Origin: G963663315 sp965231905
GTDB taxonomy: Bacteria; Pseudomonadota; Gammaproteobacteria; Arenicellales; Poriferihabitantaceae
Assembly (NCBI GenBank): GCA_965231905.1
Contig: CBDDOO010000002.1
Coordinates: 744,001 to 808,000 of the forward strand
Direction of reading: 5' to 3'
Length of the DNA: 64,000 nucleotides
In this document: piece after piece, positions 17,664 to 25,109 of the stretch
How the letters are laid out: every line of letters begins with the position of its first letter
Numbering within the stretch: the stretch's first letter is position 1
Made by a program: the position numbers and the translations under genes
The notes under the pieces: generated by a model
Databases searched by the model: none
Told to the model about the DNA's origin: nothing
Seen by the model: only the letters and a program-made list of their open reading frames with translations

Positions 17664-18188
17664 CTAAGACTGGCTGGTTCGACAATTCGGGCAAAGACCC
17701 AGAATTTCGACAGTTTGATGGATGATCTCCAATCCGGCCTGTTGGGCCTGACGGGAGATCGCCTGCTGGGTCAGGGGATCATTCAGTTCTACAACCTGAT
17801 GACACTGGTTGCAGATCAGGAATTGGTTGATATGTTTTTGATCCGGGAAATCACATCCTGTATAAGCCTTGAGAGACTGGATTTTATGGATTAGCTTGTA
17901 TTTCAACAGAAAATCAAGCGCACGATAAACCGTAGGGGGATGTGCATTCACTTTTTCGTTGCGCAGGGTTTCCAGCAGGTCATAAGCCAATACCGGTTTG
18001 TGGCTGGACCAGATCAGTTCAAGGACACGCTTTCTGAGGCGGGTAAAGCGGATGTTGTTTTTGATGCAGATAGCTTGTGCTTTTGCTATCGCTGTATGGA
18101 TACATGAGTCATGGTCATGGTGCAAACCGGGGAAGCGAGGAGAACCGGGGTTGGTCATGGATTCATCAGGCGAGGCGCAAGAGGACAT
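17664..18188 (-). CDS. zur: Zinc uptake regulator Zur (Fur family)
   Basis: 174 residues, ATG at 18188. The winged-helix domain has RFTRLRKRVLELIW and HPPTVYRALDFLLKYKLIHKI, matching the Fur-family DNA-recognition helix. The structural zinc site is seen as CNQCHQVVEL and CPNC at the C-terminus; a His-rich HHDHDSCIH sits near the N-terminus. It represses the znu genes when zinc is plentiful. The gene is divergent from znuA with a Zur box in the 73-base space between them, so it is probably autoregulated. Confidence 0.93.
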   Translation of the reverse strand: MSSCASPDESMTNPGSPRFPGLHHDHDSCIHTAIAKAQAICIKNNIRFTRLRKRVLELIWSSHKPVLAYDLLETLRNEKVNAHPPTVYRALDFLLKYKLIHKIQSLKAYTGCDFPDQKHINQFLICNQCHQVVELNDPLTQQAISRQAQQAGLEIIHQTVEILGLCPNCRTSQS

Positions 18189-18201
18189 GGTGATTGATTG
18201 C

Positions 18202-18241
18202 TGTTTCCAGTTAATGATATATTATAACATTACTGGAAACA
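18202..18241. promoter_or_regulatory. Zur box between zur and znuA
   Basis: The 21-mer TAATGATATATTATAACATTA (split here only by length: 18212-18232) differs at two positions from the proteobacterial Zur palindrome of form TAATGTTATAATATAACATTA as I remember it. It is bracketed by a perfect inverted repeat TGTTTCCAG (18202-18210) and CTGGAAACA (18233-18241). Its place, about 24 bases from the zur ATG and 30 from the znuA ATG, would let one dimer pair control both directions. Confidence 0.85.
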
Positions 18242-18261
18242 AACTTATCACTTCCTTGACC

Positions 18262-19311
18262 ATGAACTCAGCTATAAATATAAAACTTGTAAAACTGCCT
18301 TTGTATCACAGGGCGCCTTCTCTCGCAGGCAAGCGGTTGCTGATTCCTGTGCTGTGTTTGATGATACTTTTCTGGTCGACAGGGCTGTTTGCGGCGGCGC
18401 CCAGAGTGGCGGTTTCGGTAAGTCCGGTTCATTCCCTTGTTTCCGGGGTCATGCAAGGAGCCGGTGTTCCTGAATTGCTGATTCCGCCCGGACACTCCCC
18501 TCATGTTCAACCGCTGTCCCCGTCTGCGGTCAAAACCGTATACGGCGCCGATTTGCTGGTCTGGATCGGCCCCGGTTTCGAGGTAACCATGTCGAAAATC
18601 GTAGCGCAGATTGAGCGGCGGGAACGGGTTAAATCCCTGATGGAGGATGCCAACCTTCACACCCTGCCACTCCGTGAACAGAGTGTATGGGGTGAGCATG
18701 GGCATGATCACGGGCACGAAGAGGAGGAGGACGAAGACCACGAAGATGAGGAGCACGAAGATGAAGAACATGAAGATGAAGGCCACGAAGCCGCTCTGGA
18801 TCCTCATGTCTGGCTCTCAACCGAAAACGCCATTTTGATCGTTTCCGCCTTTACCGACTGGATTGCCCGGATAGACAGTGACAACAGAGACCTTTACCAG
18901 AGCAACAGGGATAAGGTCATTGCCAGAATCCATCAAACCAGAGAACAGATGGCAGCATTGCTGGAATCCGTCAAAACTGTCCCGTACATCGTATTCCATG
19001 ACGCCTGGCAATACTACGAGAACGAGCGCCAGTTGAATGCGCAGACCTCGGTTTCCCGTTCAGCAGACCACGCGCCCGCCATCCAGCAAATCCAGGACTT
19101 GAATCAATTGATTCGGGAACGCGATATTCGATGCGTTTTCAGGGAACCCCAGTTTGAATCCAGAATCATCCCGACCGTGATCGAAGGTACTCAAGCCAGG
19201 GTTGCCGTGCTGGACCCGATAGGCGCAGAGTTAGCTCCGGGACCGGACATGTGGCACGAATTGATGTTGTCGATTGCCACATCGTTAAAAACCTGTCTGT
19301 CCGGGGAATAG
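18262..19311 (+). CDS. znuA: Zinc ABC transporter substrate-binding protein ZnuA
   Basis: 349 residues from the ATG at 18262. An unusually long N-terminus (MNSAINIKLVKLP...) precedes the signal segment LLIPVLCLMILFWSTGLFAAA. The mature protein has SPVHSLVSGVM, GHSPHVQPLSPS with zinc-binding His, a His/Asp/Glu-rich loop (about 148-178, HGHDHGHEEEEDED and repeats of EEHEDE), DPHVWLS and VFHDAWQYYE. The acidic His-rich loop is a hallmark of ZnuA and is more acidic than usual here. It captures zinc in the periplasm and delivers it to ZnuB. Confidence 0.95.
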   Translation: MNSAINIKLVKLPLYHRAPSLAGKRLLIPVLCLMILFWSTGLFAAAPRVAVSVSPVHSLVSGVMQGAGVPELLIPPGHSPHVQPLSPSAVKTVYGADLLVWIGPGFEVTMSKIVAQIERRERVKSLMEDANLHTLPLREQSVWGEHGHDHGHEEEEDEDHEDEEHEDEEHEDEGHEAALDPHVWLSTENAILIVSAFTDWIARIDSDNRDLYQSNRDKVIARIHQTREQMAALLESVKTVPYIVFHDAWQYYENERQLNAQTSVSRSADHAPAIQQIQDLNQLIRERDIRCVFREPQFESRIIPTVIEGTQARVAVLDPIGAELAPGPDMWHELMLSIATSLKTCLSGE

Positions 19312-19354
19312 AAGGGGAGTCGAAGAAGCCGGGGCACCGGCTGATTCGGTGGGG

Positions 19355-19375
19355 CATTCCCGCGAAGGCGGGAAT
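19355..19375. repeat. Palindromic repeat of the CATTCCCG family, copy 1
   Basis: CATTCCCGCGAAGGCGGGAAT: a perfect eight-base stem (ATTCCCGC/GCGGGAAT) with a three-base loop. It lies between znuA and the convergent aldolase gene and may work as a shared transcription end. Two related copies are at 52046-52075 and 53285-53315. Confidence 0.7.
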
Positions 19376-19402
19376 TCATGAATGGCGGTTACGAGGAATT
19401 TA

Positions 19403-20302
19403 TCAGGTTCGGGAGGCGGTCACGATGGCGTCGATAGAGTTTCCCAGGGTATCGCTGAATTCGGTGTCGGATTGGTGGACCGACAGCCCTTCGGTCAGCG
19501 CTCTGGAAAAACTCGCAATCATTGCCGTGTTTTCACTGAGTCGGCGATTGGCTTCTTCACGGCTGTATCCACCGGACAAGGCCGCCAGCTTGAGCAGGTT
19601 GCCATGTTTCATGCAGGGTTGATAGAAATTGGCCTGCTCGGGCAGGGTCAGCTTGAATATGACATTCTGGCCTTCACCCAGGTCGGCCAGATGGGCTAGA
19701 AGTTCGTCCCGTAAAAGTTGTTCGGCGGCGGCTTTTTGCGGCGAATGGATATCGATCTCCGGCTCAATGATCGGCGTCAGCCCGCGGGCAATGATTCGTT
19801 TGCCGATTTCAAATTGCTGCGCGACCACGTCCCGGATTCCCTGTGCATTGTCGGTCTTGATCACAGACCGCATTTTGGTCGCAAAAAAACCGTTTGCGAC
19901 CGCCTTGTCCAGCAGCGCGTCGAGATCCGGCATCGGCTTCATCATCTGCACCCCGGAATTAATGTCCGCCAGTCCCTTGTCCACTTTCAGGATCGGAATG
20001 ATCTGTTTTTCCCGCCAAAGATAATGGGAGGTCAACTGGCCCTGCACTTCCCGCTCCATGGTGTTTTCAAACAGGATGGCGCCAAGAATCCTGTCTGAGG
20101 TGAAGTTTTCATTGGTCATGATCCGGGTCCGCATCTCATGCACCTTCGCATACATCTCATCCTCCCCGTCATACTGGTCCTGGTCCACTCCATACATCAT
20201 CAGGGCTTTCGGAGTGCTGCCGCCGCTCTGATCCAGGGCTGCGATAAACCCGGTTGAATTCATCAGCTTTTCAAGCTGTTGCGCTGTTTCTGTTCCAGTC
20301 AT
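19403..20302 (-). CDS. Fructose-bisphosphate aldolase, class I
   Basis: 299 residues. It begins with the family pattern STGFIAALDQSGGSTPKAL; further motifs are ILFENTMEREVQG, PILKVDKGLAD, GFFATKMRSVI, and VIFKLTLPEQANFY, where a Lys is the likely Schiff-base residue, then PIIEPEIDI. This is the short bacterial class I type (Staphylococcus Fda-like), metal-independent. It acts in glycolysis, gluconeogenesis and the Calvin cycle. The gene stands alone, convergent to znuA. Confidence 0.92.
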   Translation of the reverse strand: MTGTETAQQLEKLMNSTGFIAALDQSGGSTPKALMMYGVDQDQYDGEDEMYAKVHEMRTRIMTNENFTSDRILGAILFENTMEREVQGQLTSHYLWREKQIIPILKVDKGLADINSGVQMMKPMPDLDALLDKAVANGFFATKMRSVIKTDNAQGIRDVVAQQFEIGKRIIARGLTPIIEPEIDIHSPQKAAAEQLLRDELLAHLADLGEGQNVIFKLTLPEQANFYQPCMKHGNLLKLAALSGGYSREEANRRLSENTAMIASFSRALTEGLSVHQSDTEFSDTLGNSIDAIVTASRT

Positions 20303-20540
20303 GATTCTCGTTCAGTATTTTGGTCAAACGCAATAATACCCCTCTGGTCAAAGCCTGTCCAATGGAAGATGAGCCTGTTTGAACAGACCGAACTATTTTA
20401 CAATCACCAGAAATCCCATCAGACTTCGGGCTATGCCTCACCAGCGGAATATAAGAACAACCTTTGCGCTTCTTGATTAAATGTCTACTGAAATCAGTAT
20501 ATATCCAGGTTTCCTGTCTCGCTGATTCACTATCCGGATC

Positions 20541-23414
20541 ATGAAGATAGAGCGCGGAATCGTTGGCAGGATTTTTTGTTTTCTGTTGGGAGATGTCAGG
20601 AGCGGACTGGAAGTGGATGCCAAAGGGTTGACGATCCTGGGACATCATACAAGAACAATTCCTTTCGGGGAAATTGCTGGTTTCTCCCACGTCCGGAAGA
20701 AGCTGGTTCGCAGCGCAATCGAAATCCCGTTGATCAATGGGGAAAAAGTAGTTTTTGGTGGCGCTGAGCCAGCCAGGGAATTTGCCCGTGCGCTGAATGA
20801 GGCATGGGTGGATGAGTGGCGAAAGAAAATCGAACCATGCATTGATTCCATTCAGTCGCTTGCAGACGTTGTCGACAGGCTCGAGACCCCGCGAAACTTC
20901 CCGGCGGCCTGCCTCGTGGAACCGTACTGGCGGAAGGCGGAGGAGCTTTTTCGGTTTATGCCTGCGAATTTACCGGATGCTGTGCTTGCACCGGAAATCC
21001 GGGAATGTATTGCAAAGATCGCGGAATTTCACACGGAACCGGAGCGTTTTCGTGAAAAGGCTGTTGACAGCTACATGGAAAGGGAAATGGCAGAGATGGC
21101 TAACTTCTTTGAAACCATCGAGAAAAATCCTCTGACCCGGGAGCAGCGGCAGGCCGTGATTTGTGATGAGGACGCCACGCTCGTGCTGGCGGGCGCAGGT
21201 TCCGGCAAGACCAGTGTGATCACCGCCAAGGCCGCATATCTGATCAGTCGGGGAATCCGGCAACCAGAAGAGATTCTACTGATGGCTTTCGGGAAAAACG
21301 CGGCGGGGGAAATGTCCGAACGGATCAGGCAGCGCTGTGATGTTGAGATTTCGGCGATGACGTTTCACAAGCTGGCCTATGACATCATCGCCGGGGTCGA
21401 GGGACGAAAGCCCCCGCTTGCCGCACAGGCCACCGATGAAAAGGCGTTCAAGGTTCTCCTGAATGATATCTTGTTCGAGCTGGCCGGAAATAACAGAAAG
21501 ATCGGTTTCCTGTTGCTTCGCTGGTTCACCGAGTTTCTGGTTCCCGCCAGGAGCCAGTGGGATTTCGGGAGCCTGCACGAATATTTCAGTTACATCGAAA
21601 GCCATGAATTGAGAACCCTTCAGGGAGAACGGGTTCGCAGCTTCGAGGAACTGGAGATCGCCAACTGGCTGTGCATGAACGGCATTGCCTACGAGTACGA
21701 GCCTGTCTATGAGCATGAATTGCCCGCCGACGGCCGGAAGGTCTACACGCCGGATTTCCGGCTGACGAAAAGCGGAGTTTACATCGAACATTTCGGTGTC
21801 AGGCGGAAGAAAGACAGGGACGGCAACGAGGTCCTGACGACGGCGCCCTATATCAACCGGGCGGAATACCTGGCGGGCATGGAGTGGAAACGGGAGGTGC
21901 ACGCCGGGCATGGAACGACGCTGGTCGAAACTTACAGTTACGAGAAATCCGAGGGGAGGCTTCTGCCGGCGCTGGAGAAAAAGCTCGCTCCTTACGTGGA
22001 ATTGAAGCCCATGTCACCACGGGAGATTCTCTCCCGGCTCAGGGAAATGGGGCAGTTCGATGACCTTACCGGAACCCTCGGCACATTCCTCAAACACTTC
22101 AAGGGATCGGGTTCGACGATGGAGAAGTGCCGCAGCAAGGCAAAAAATATGAAGGACAGTAATCGCGGACTGGCCTTCCTGGAGATATTCGAGCCTGTTT
22201 GCAGGGAATACCAGAAACGGCTTGGGGGAAACATTGATTTTGACGATATGATTTCACGAGCCACGAACCACGTCAGGAAGAATCGTTACCAAAGTCCCTA
22301 CCGGCATCTGCTGGTAGATGAGTTTCAGGACATCTCAAAGGGGCGCGCTGATCTCCTGGCAGCGCTCAGAAAACAACATCGGAATGCCCGTATTTTTGCC
22401 GTCGGAGACGATTGGCAATCAATCTACCGATTCTCAGGTTCCGACACTCACCTGATGCGGAATTTTGGTCCGGTCTTCGGCGGTACTTTCGGAGGAAAGG
22501 ATGGAATCCACCGGACCGTCGATCTTGGGCGCACCTTCCGTAGCGTGGACCGCATAGCGTATCCGGCGCGCCGGTTCATTCTCAAGAACCCGTCCCAGAT
22601 CAAAAAGGAAGTGATTCCCGCAGGGACGACCAGCGAGCCGGCAATCCAGGTTCTCTGGCGCAGAAGAAATCGCGAGGATGAAGCCCTGAAACAAGCGCTG
22701 GTCCATCTTGCGAAACAGGCGGAAGGGAAGCGGGCAACCGTACTTCTGGCCGGGCGTTACAACTGGCAGCGTCCGGCTAATTTGTCACGCCTGGGCAATC
22801 GTCATCCAGACCTGTCGTTATCCTTCAAGTCTATTCATGCCTCAAAGGGACTTGAGGCGGATCATGTGATCATACTCGGCGCCGACAGCGGGCGCCTTGG
22901 GTTGCCGTCAGAAATTGTCGACGATCCATTGCTTGACTTGGTACTTCCCCGGCCGGAACCGTTCGGGCATGCCGAAGAGCGTCGTGTGTTCTATGTGGCG
23001 CTCACCCGGGCGCGAAAATCGGTCACGATCATCGCCCGCGAGGATCAGCCATCGGACTTTGTGAACGAATTGCTGGAAGATAAGGTATATGGCGTAACGG
23101 AAATGGGAAAGGCTGAACTCCACCGGTATCGCTGCCTGAGATGTGGAGGCCATATAATCTCGAACGGAAAAGTACGGTATTCCTGCGAACATCGGGGAAA
23201 CTGCGACGCAAGTCTGCCTGCATGTCAGCGATGTGGTATTGGTTTGCCGGTCCGGGACAAGGCTGCATCGGAAGCCAGCCGATGCGAATGCGGAGCCGTC
23301 TTTCCGTCCTGCCCGGAATGCGCCGACGGCTGGTTGGTCAAGCGACGTGGAAAGTACGGCCCGTTTCTGGGTTGCGTGAACTATCCCTCGTGCAAAGGAC
23401 GCAGGACAAGGTGA
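20541..23414 (+). CDS. UvrD/HelD-type DNA helicase with C-terminal zinc ribbons
   Basis: 957 residues. The first 110 residues resemble the helicase IV N-terminal domain (ILGHHTRTIPFGEIAGF). Superfamily 1 motifs follow: Walker A LAGAGSGKTSVITAKA (about 217-232), MAFGKNAAGEMSERI, AMTFHKLAYDII, Walker B LLVDEFQDISKGRADLL, FAVGDDWQSIYRFSGSD, and the C-terminal SIHASKGLEADHVII and VFYVALTRARKSV. A domain between motifs Ia and II carries PDFRL/GVYIEHFG, which looks like an embedded PD-(D/E)XK-like fold. The last 100 residues hold several Cys pairs (CLRCGG, CQRCG, CECG) and a topoisomerase-type zinc finger CPEC...GCVNYPSCKGRRT. Probably DNA helicase IV-like in repair. Confidence 0.88.
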   Translation: MKIERGIVGRIFCFLLGDVRSGLEVDAKGLTILGHHTRTIPFGEIAGFSHVRKKLVRSAIEIPLINGEKVVFGGAEPAREFARALNEAWVDEWRKKIEPCIDSIQSLADVVDRLETPRNFPAACLVEPYWRKAEELFRFMPANLPDAVLAPEIRECIAKIAEFHTEPERFREKAVDSYMEREMAEMANFFETIEKNPLTREQRQAVICDEDATLVLAGAGSGKTSVITAKAAYLISRGIRQPEEILLMAFGKNAAGEMSERIRQRCDVEISAMTFHKLAYDIIAGVEGRKPPLAAQATDEKAFKVLLNDILFELAGNNRKIGFLLLRWFTEFLVPARSQWDFGSLHEYFSYIESHELRTLQGERVRSFEELEIANWLCMNGIAYEYEPVYEHELPADGRKVYTPDFRLTKSGVYIEHFGVRRKKDRDGNEVLTTAPYINRAEYLAGMEWKREVHAGHGTTLVETYSYEKSEGRLLPALEKKLAPYVELKPMSPREILSRLREMGQFDDLTGTLGTFLKHFKGSGSTMEKCRSKAKNMKDSNRGLAFLEIFEPVCREYQKRLGGNIDFDDMISRATNHVRKNRYQSPYRHLLVDEFQDISKGRADLLAALRKQHRNARIFAVGDDWQSIYRFSGSDTHLMRNFGPVFGGTFGGKDGIHRTVDLGRTFRSVDRIAYPARRFILKNPSQIKKEVIPAGTTSEPAIQVLWRRRNREDEALKQALVHLAKQAEGKRATVLLAGRYNWQRPANLSRLGNRHPDLSLSFKSIHASKGLEADHVIILGADSGRLGLPSEIVDDPLLDLVLPRPEPFGHAEERRVFYVALTRARKSVTIIAREDQPSDFVNELLEDKVYGVTEMGKAELHRYRCLRCGGHIISNGKVRYSCEHRGNCDASLPACQRCGIGLPVRDKAASEASRCECGAVFPSCPECADGWLVKRRGKYGPFLGCVNYPSCKGRRTR

Positions 23415-23507
23415 CAGGTAAATCTTGTCCTCCCCAGAAATCAGTCGAGCAATAATCAATGATCACGAGGAGATTCAGAATCTGTTAAGAGCAAATAGAC
23501 TTGTCAA

Positions 23508-23535
23508 TTGAAAAATTGTGCAACATTGTTATACT
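23508..23535 (+). promoter_or_regulatory. Promoter of the ParDE-like pair
   Basis: TTGAAA (23508-23513) and TATACT (23530-23535) with 16 bases between, 34 bases before the ATG of the antitoxin gene, which has a GAGGA ribosome site at about 23559. Autorepression by the antitoxin would be expected in this family. Confidence 0.55.
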
Positions 23536-23568
23536 TTATGGAACGTAAGCAAAACCACGAGGATACTA

Positions 23569-23826
23569 ATGGCAAATTCAACGCTTGGCGTACGTCTGAA
23601 TGAGAATACCCGGTATCGCCTGGAAGCCTTGAGTAAGGCGCGAGATAGAACCTCTCATTATCTGATGAAAACTGCTATAGAGCGTTTTCTGGATGTCGAG
23701 GAGGCGCTGGAATCTGAACGCCAACTGGTTAAGTCCCGATGGGAGAAATACGAGCTGACTGGTGAAACAGTCGACCAGGCGGATGTGGAGGCCTGGGTGG
23801 ACAGTCTTGATGCCAGGACAGGATGA
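23569..23826 (+). CDS. ParD-like ribbon-helix-helix antitoxin
   Basis: 85 residues from the ATG at 23569. The N-terminal ribbon-helix-helix is clear: STLGVRLNENTRYRLEALSK followed by RTSHYLMKTAIERFLDVEE. The C-terminal part (ESERQLVKSRWEKYELTGET...VEAWVDSLDA) would wrap around the toxin. It is six bases from a ParE-like toxin gene. A relation to the RelB/DinJ or CopG antitoxins with the TSHYLMK helix is likely. Confidence 0.85.
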   Translation: MANSTLGVRLNENTRYRLEALSKARDRTSHYLMKTAIERFLDVEEALESERQLVKSRWEKYELTGETVDQADVEAWVDSLDARTG

Positions 23827-23832
23827 ACCCCG

Positions 23833-24156
23833 TTGATAGCAGTCATCAGGTGGTTGCCGGAGGCATTGGATGACCTCAAGCGGCTGTATGCGTTTATAGA
23901 ACCACATAGCCTGAAAGCCGCCAGGCGCGCGATTGATACGCTGATAGAGGCGGTCGGCACACTCGCTGAATTTCCGGGAAAAGGTCGCCCCTGGGACTTG
24001 GAAATGAGCTTCCGTGAGCTGTCCGTCCGGTTTGGCGCACGTGGCTATGTCGTTCGATACCGTTACGTTGGTGGTGAAGTCATCATAGTGCGAATCTGGC
24101 ATGCTCTGGAGGATCGGAACCGGGAGGGTTATAAAGATGATGCAGAGAGCACATAA
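23833..24156 (+). CDS. ParE/RelE-superfamily toxin
   Basis: 107 residues with a TTG start at 23833. Family motifs are present: RWLPEALDDLKRLYAFIEPHS, IDTLIEAVGTLAEFPGKGRPW, ELSVRFGARGYVVRYRYVGGEVIIVRIWHALEDR. The RxxxxxxxxVxRYRY...V.I.RIWHxxEDR end is the typical ParE/RelE core strand set. The pair looks intact, so it is a likely functional toxin-antitoxin module, whether gyrase-directed (ParE) or RNA-directed cannot be told here. Confidence 0.87.
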   Translation: MIAVIRWLPEALDDLKRLYAFIEPHSLKAARRAIDTLIEAVGTLAEFPGKGRPWDLEMSFRELSVRFGARGYVVRYRYVGGEVIIVRIWHALEDRNREGYKDDAEST

Positions 24157-24167
24157 ACTGTCCGGTT

Positions 24168-24249
24168 GCGGGACGGCGCAGAGCCCCGCCCCTACTGATG
24201 AAGGGTTGCGAGTCATGATGCGTAGGGGCGACCCTCTGTGGTCGCCCGT
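24168..24249. repeat. Inverted pair of GTAGGGGCGGGC-type palindromic repeats
   Basis: Copy A (24168-24195) reads GCGGGACGGCGCAGAGCCCC then GCCCCTAC; copy B (24220-24248) is in opposite orientation, GCGTAGGGGCGACC to GGTCGCCCG. About 24 bases separate them. The head-to-head pair resembles a REP/BIME unit. It sits between the ParDE-like pair and an orphan antitoxin. Related single copies: 43655-43682, 53231-53261, 14730-14757. Confidence 0.7.
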
Positions 24250-24292
24250 TTCATTTCCGTCAGACACGCCCGAAAATCAGAGGTAAGAATAT

Positions 24293-24697
24293 ATGAAAGC
24301 TAAAAATTTCGACAAAAAATTTGATGCTGGAGAGGACGAAATCGTTGCCGACCTGGACTTGTCTACAACAGTAAAACCAAATCAGAATCAAAAGCGGGTA
24401 AACGTTGATTTCCCAATCTGGATGATCGAATCACTGGATAGGGAAGCCAGCCGAATTGGAGTGACACGGCAATCAATCATCAAGCTATGGTTATCCGAAA
24501 AATCGGGAGTGACGGCAATCACACTCTTCGTGCCAGAGAAACGGAAAACCCATAACCGCTTCGGGATTGCCCTTGAAATCGTCGGCAAGATCGTCGATCC
24601 AGAATTCTTGTCAGCCATCTTATCGCCCGGTGAAATGACCGGTTTCCCAATGCGTCCGTCTTCTGACTGTTATGCCTCCGTCAGTTCAGGAACGTGA
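24293..24697 (+). CDS. Orphan CopG/BrnA-type antitoxin with an atypical C-terminal extension
   Basis: 134 residues, ATG at 24293 with an AGAGGT ribosome site. The first 75 residues match CopG/BrnA-like antitoxins: MKAKNFDKKFDAGED, then QKRVNVDFPIWMIESLDREA and IGVTRQSIIKLWLSEK. Such antitoxins normally stop soon after this point at about 80-90 residues. Here about 60 more residues follow without resemblance to anything I know, and the end overlaps the truncated higA by 28 bases on the other strand. The expected BrnT-type toxin is missing upstream, where the palindromic pair lies. Probably a remnant read through a deletion junction. Confidence 0.7.
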   Translation: MKAKNFDKKFDAGEDEIVADLDLSTTVKPNQNQKRVNVDFPIWMIESLDREASRIGVTRQSIIKLWLSEKSGVTAITLFVPEKRKTHNRFGIALEIVGKIVDPEFLSAILSPGEMTGFPMRPSSDCYASVSSGT

Positions 24698-24900
24698 TCA
24701 TCTTCATATTTTTCTATCAGTACGCCAATGACCTCCATGAGTGAGGCCAGGGGATGGCTTTCATCCTCGCCCACCACATCAATCAAATCATCCAGTACAG
24801 ACACCAACCGTTGGTATTCGTTATCCGCATGGGGAACGAAAACAACGGGGTTCAGCATGGGCCATACATCCTGGGTGGTTTGTATTTCTGTTCTCATCAT
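24670..24900 (-). pseudogene. higA: Truncated HigA-type antitoxin
   Basis: 76 residues. The sequence SVLDDLIDVVGEDESHPLAS and MEVIGVLIEKYEDDHVPE matches the N-terminal half of HigA antitoxins, in which a helix-turn-helix domain of about 50 more residues should follow. Here a stop comes right after VPELTEA, so the DNA-binding part is lost. The upstream higB is also damaged. The lost end coincides with the convergent end of the CopG-type gene, suggesting one deletion shaped both. Confidence 0.7.
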
Positions 24901-25083
24901 TTACTCCTTCCATCTCCCTTCATCATAATCGACATGCGATAGTATCGCACGAATATAGATTCTTTGCCGGTTGTCACGAAATTCCCCTCGTTTCATGAGT
25001 CGATACCAGTGTTCGAGTGATGTTCTGGTATCAGGATGTTTCCGGGAAAATTCGTTCAGGCGTTTTCGTGCGATTATATGCAC
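24901..25083 (-). pseudogene. higB: HigB-type toxin with internal deletion
   Basis: 60 residues from the GTG at 25083 (the longer TTG start would overlap ileS). It begins VHIIARKRLNEFSRKHPDTR, then EHWYRLMKRGEFRD, and ends NRQRIYIRAILSHVDYDEGR. Full HigB toxins are about 95-100 residues and have a middle part with a TVFNIGGNKYRLI-like strand set, which is absent here. The two ends join in frame, so this looks like an in-frame deletion of about 35 codons. The product should be inactive as an mRNA interferase. The gene overlaps nothing and follows ileS by 26 bases. Confidence 0.75.
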
Positions 25084-25109
25084 AGGATACTTATATTCGA
25101 GCCCACTTT

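Noticed and set aside
20303..20540. Possible promoter pair for the aldolase gene in this gap
   Set aside because: A TATTAT box exists, but the nearest -35-like sequence is 20 bases away, outside the normal range; no other feature seen in the gap.
24168..24249. Inverted repeat pair considered as ends of a small insertion element
   Set aside because: Only 24 bases lie between the copies and no target duplication is visible; single copies elsewhere show it is a palindromic repeat family.
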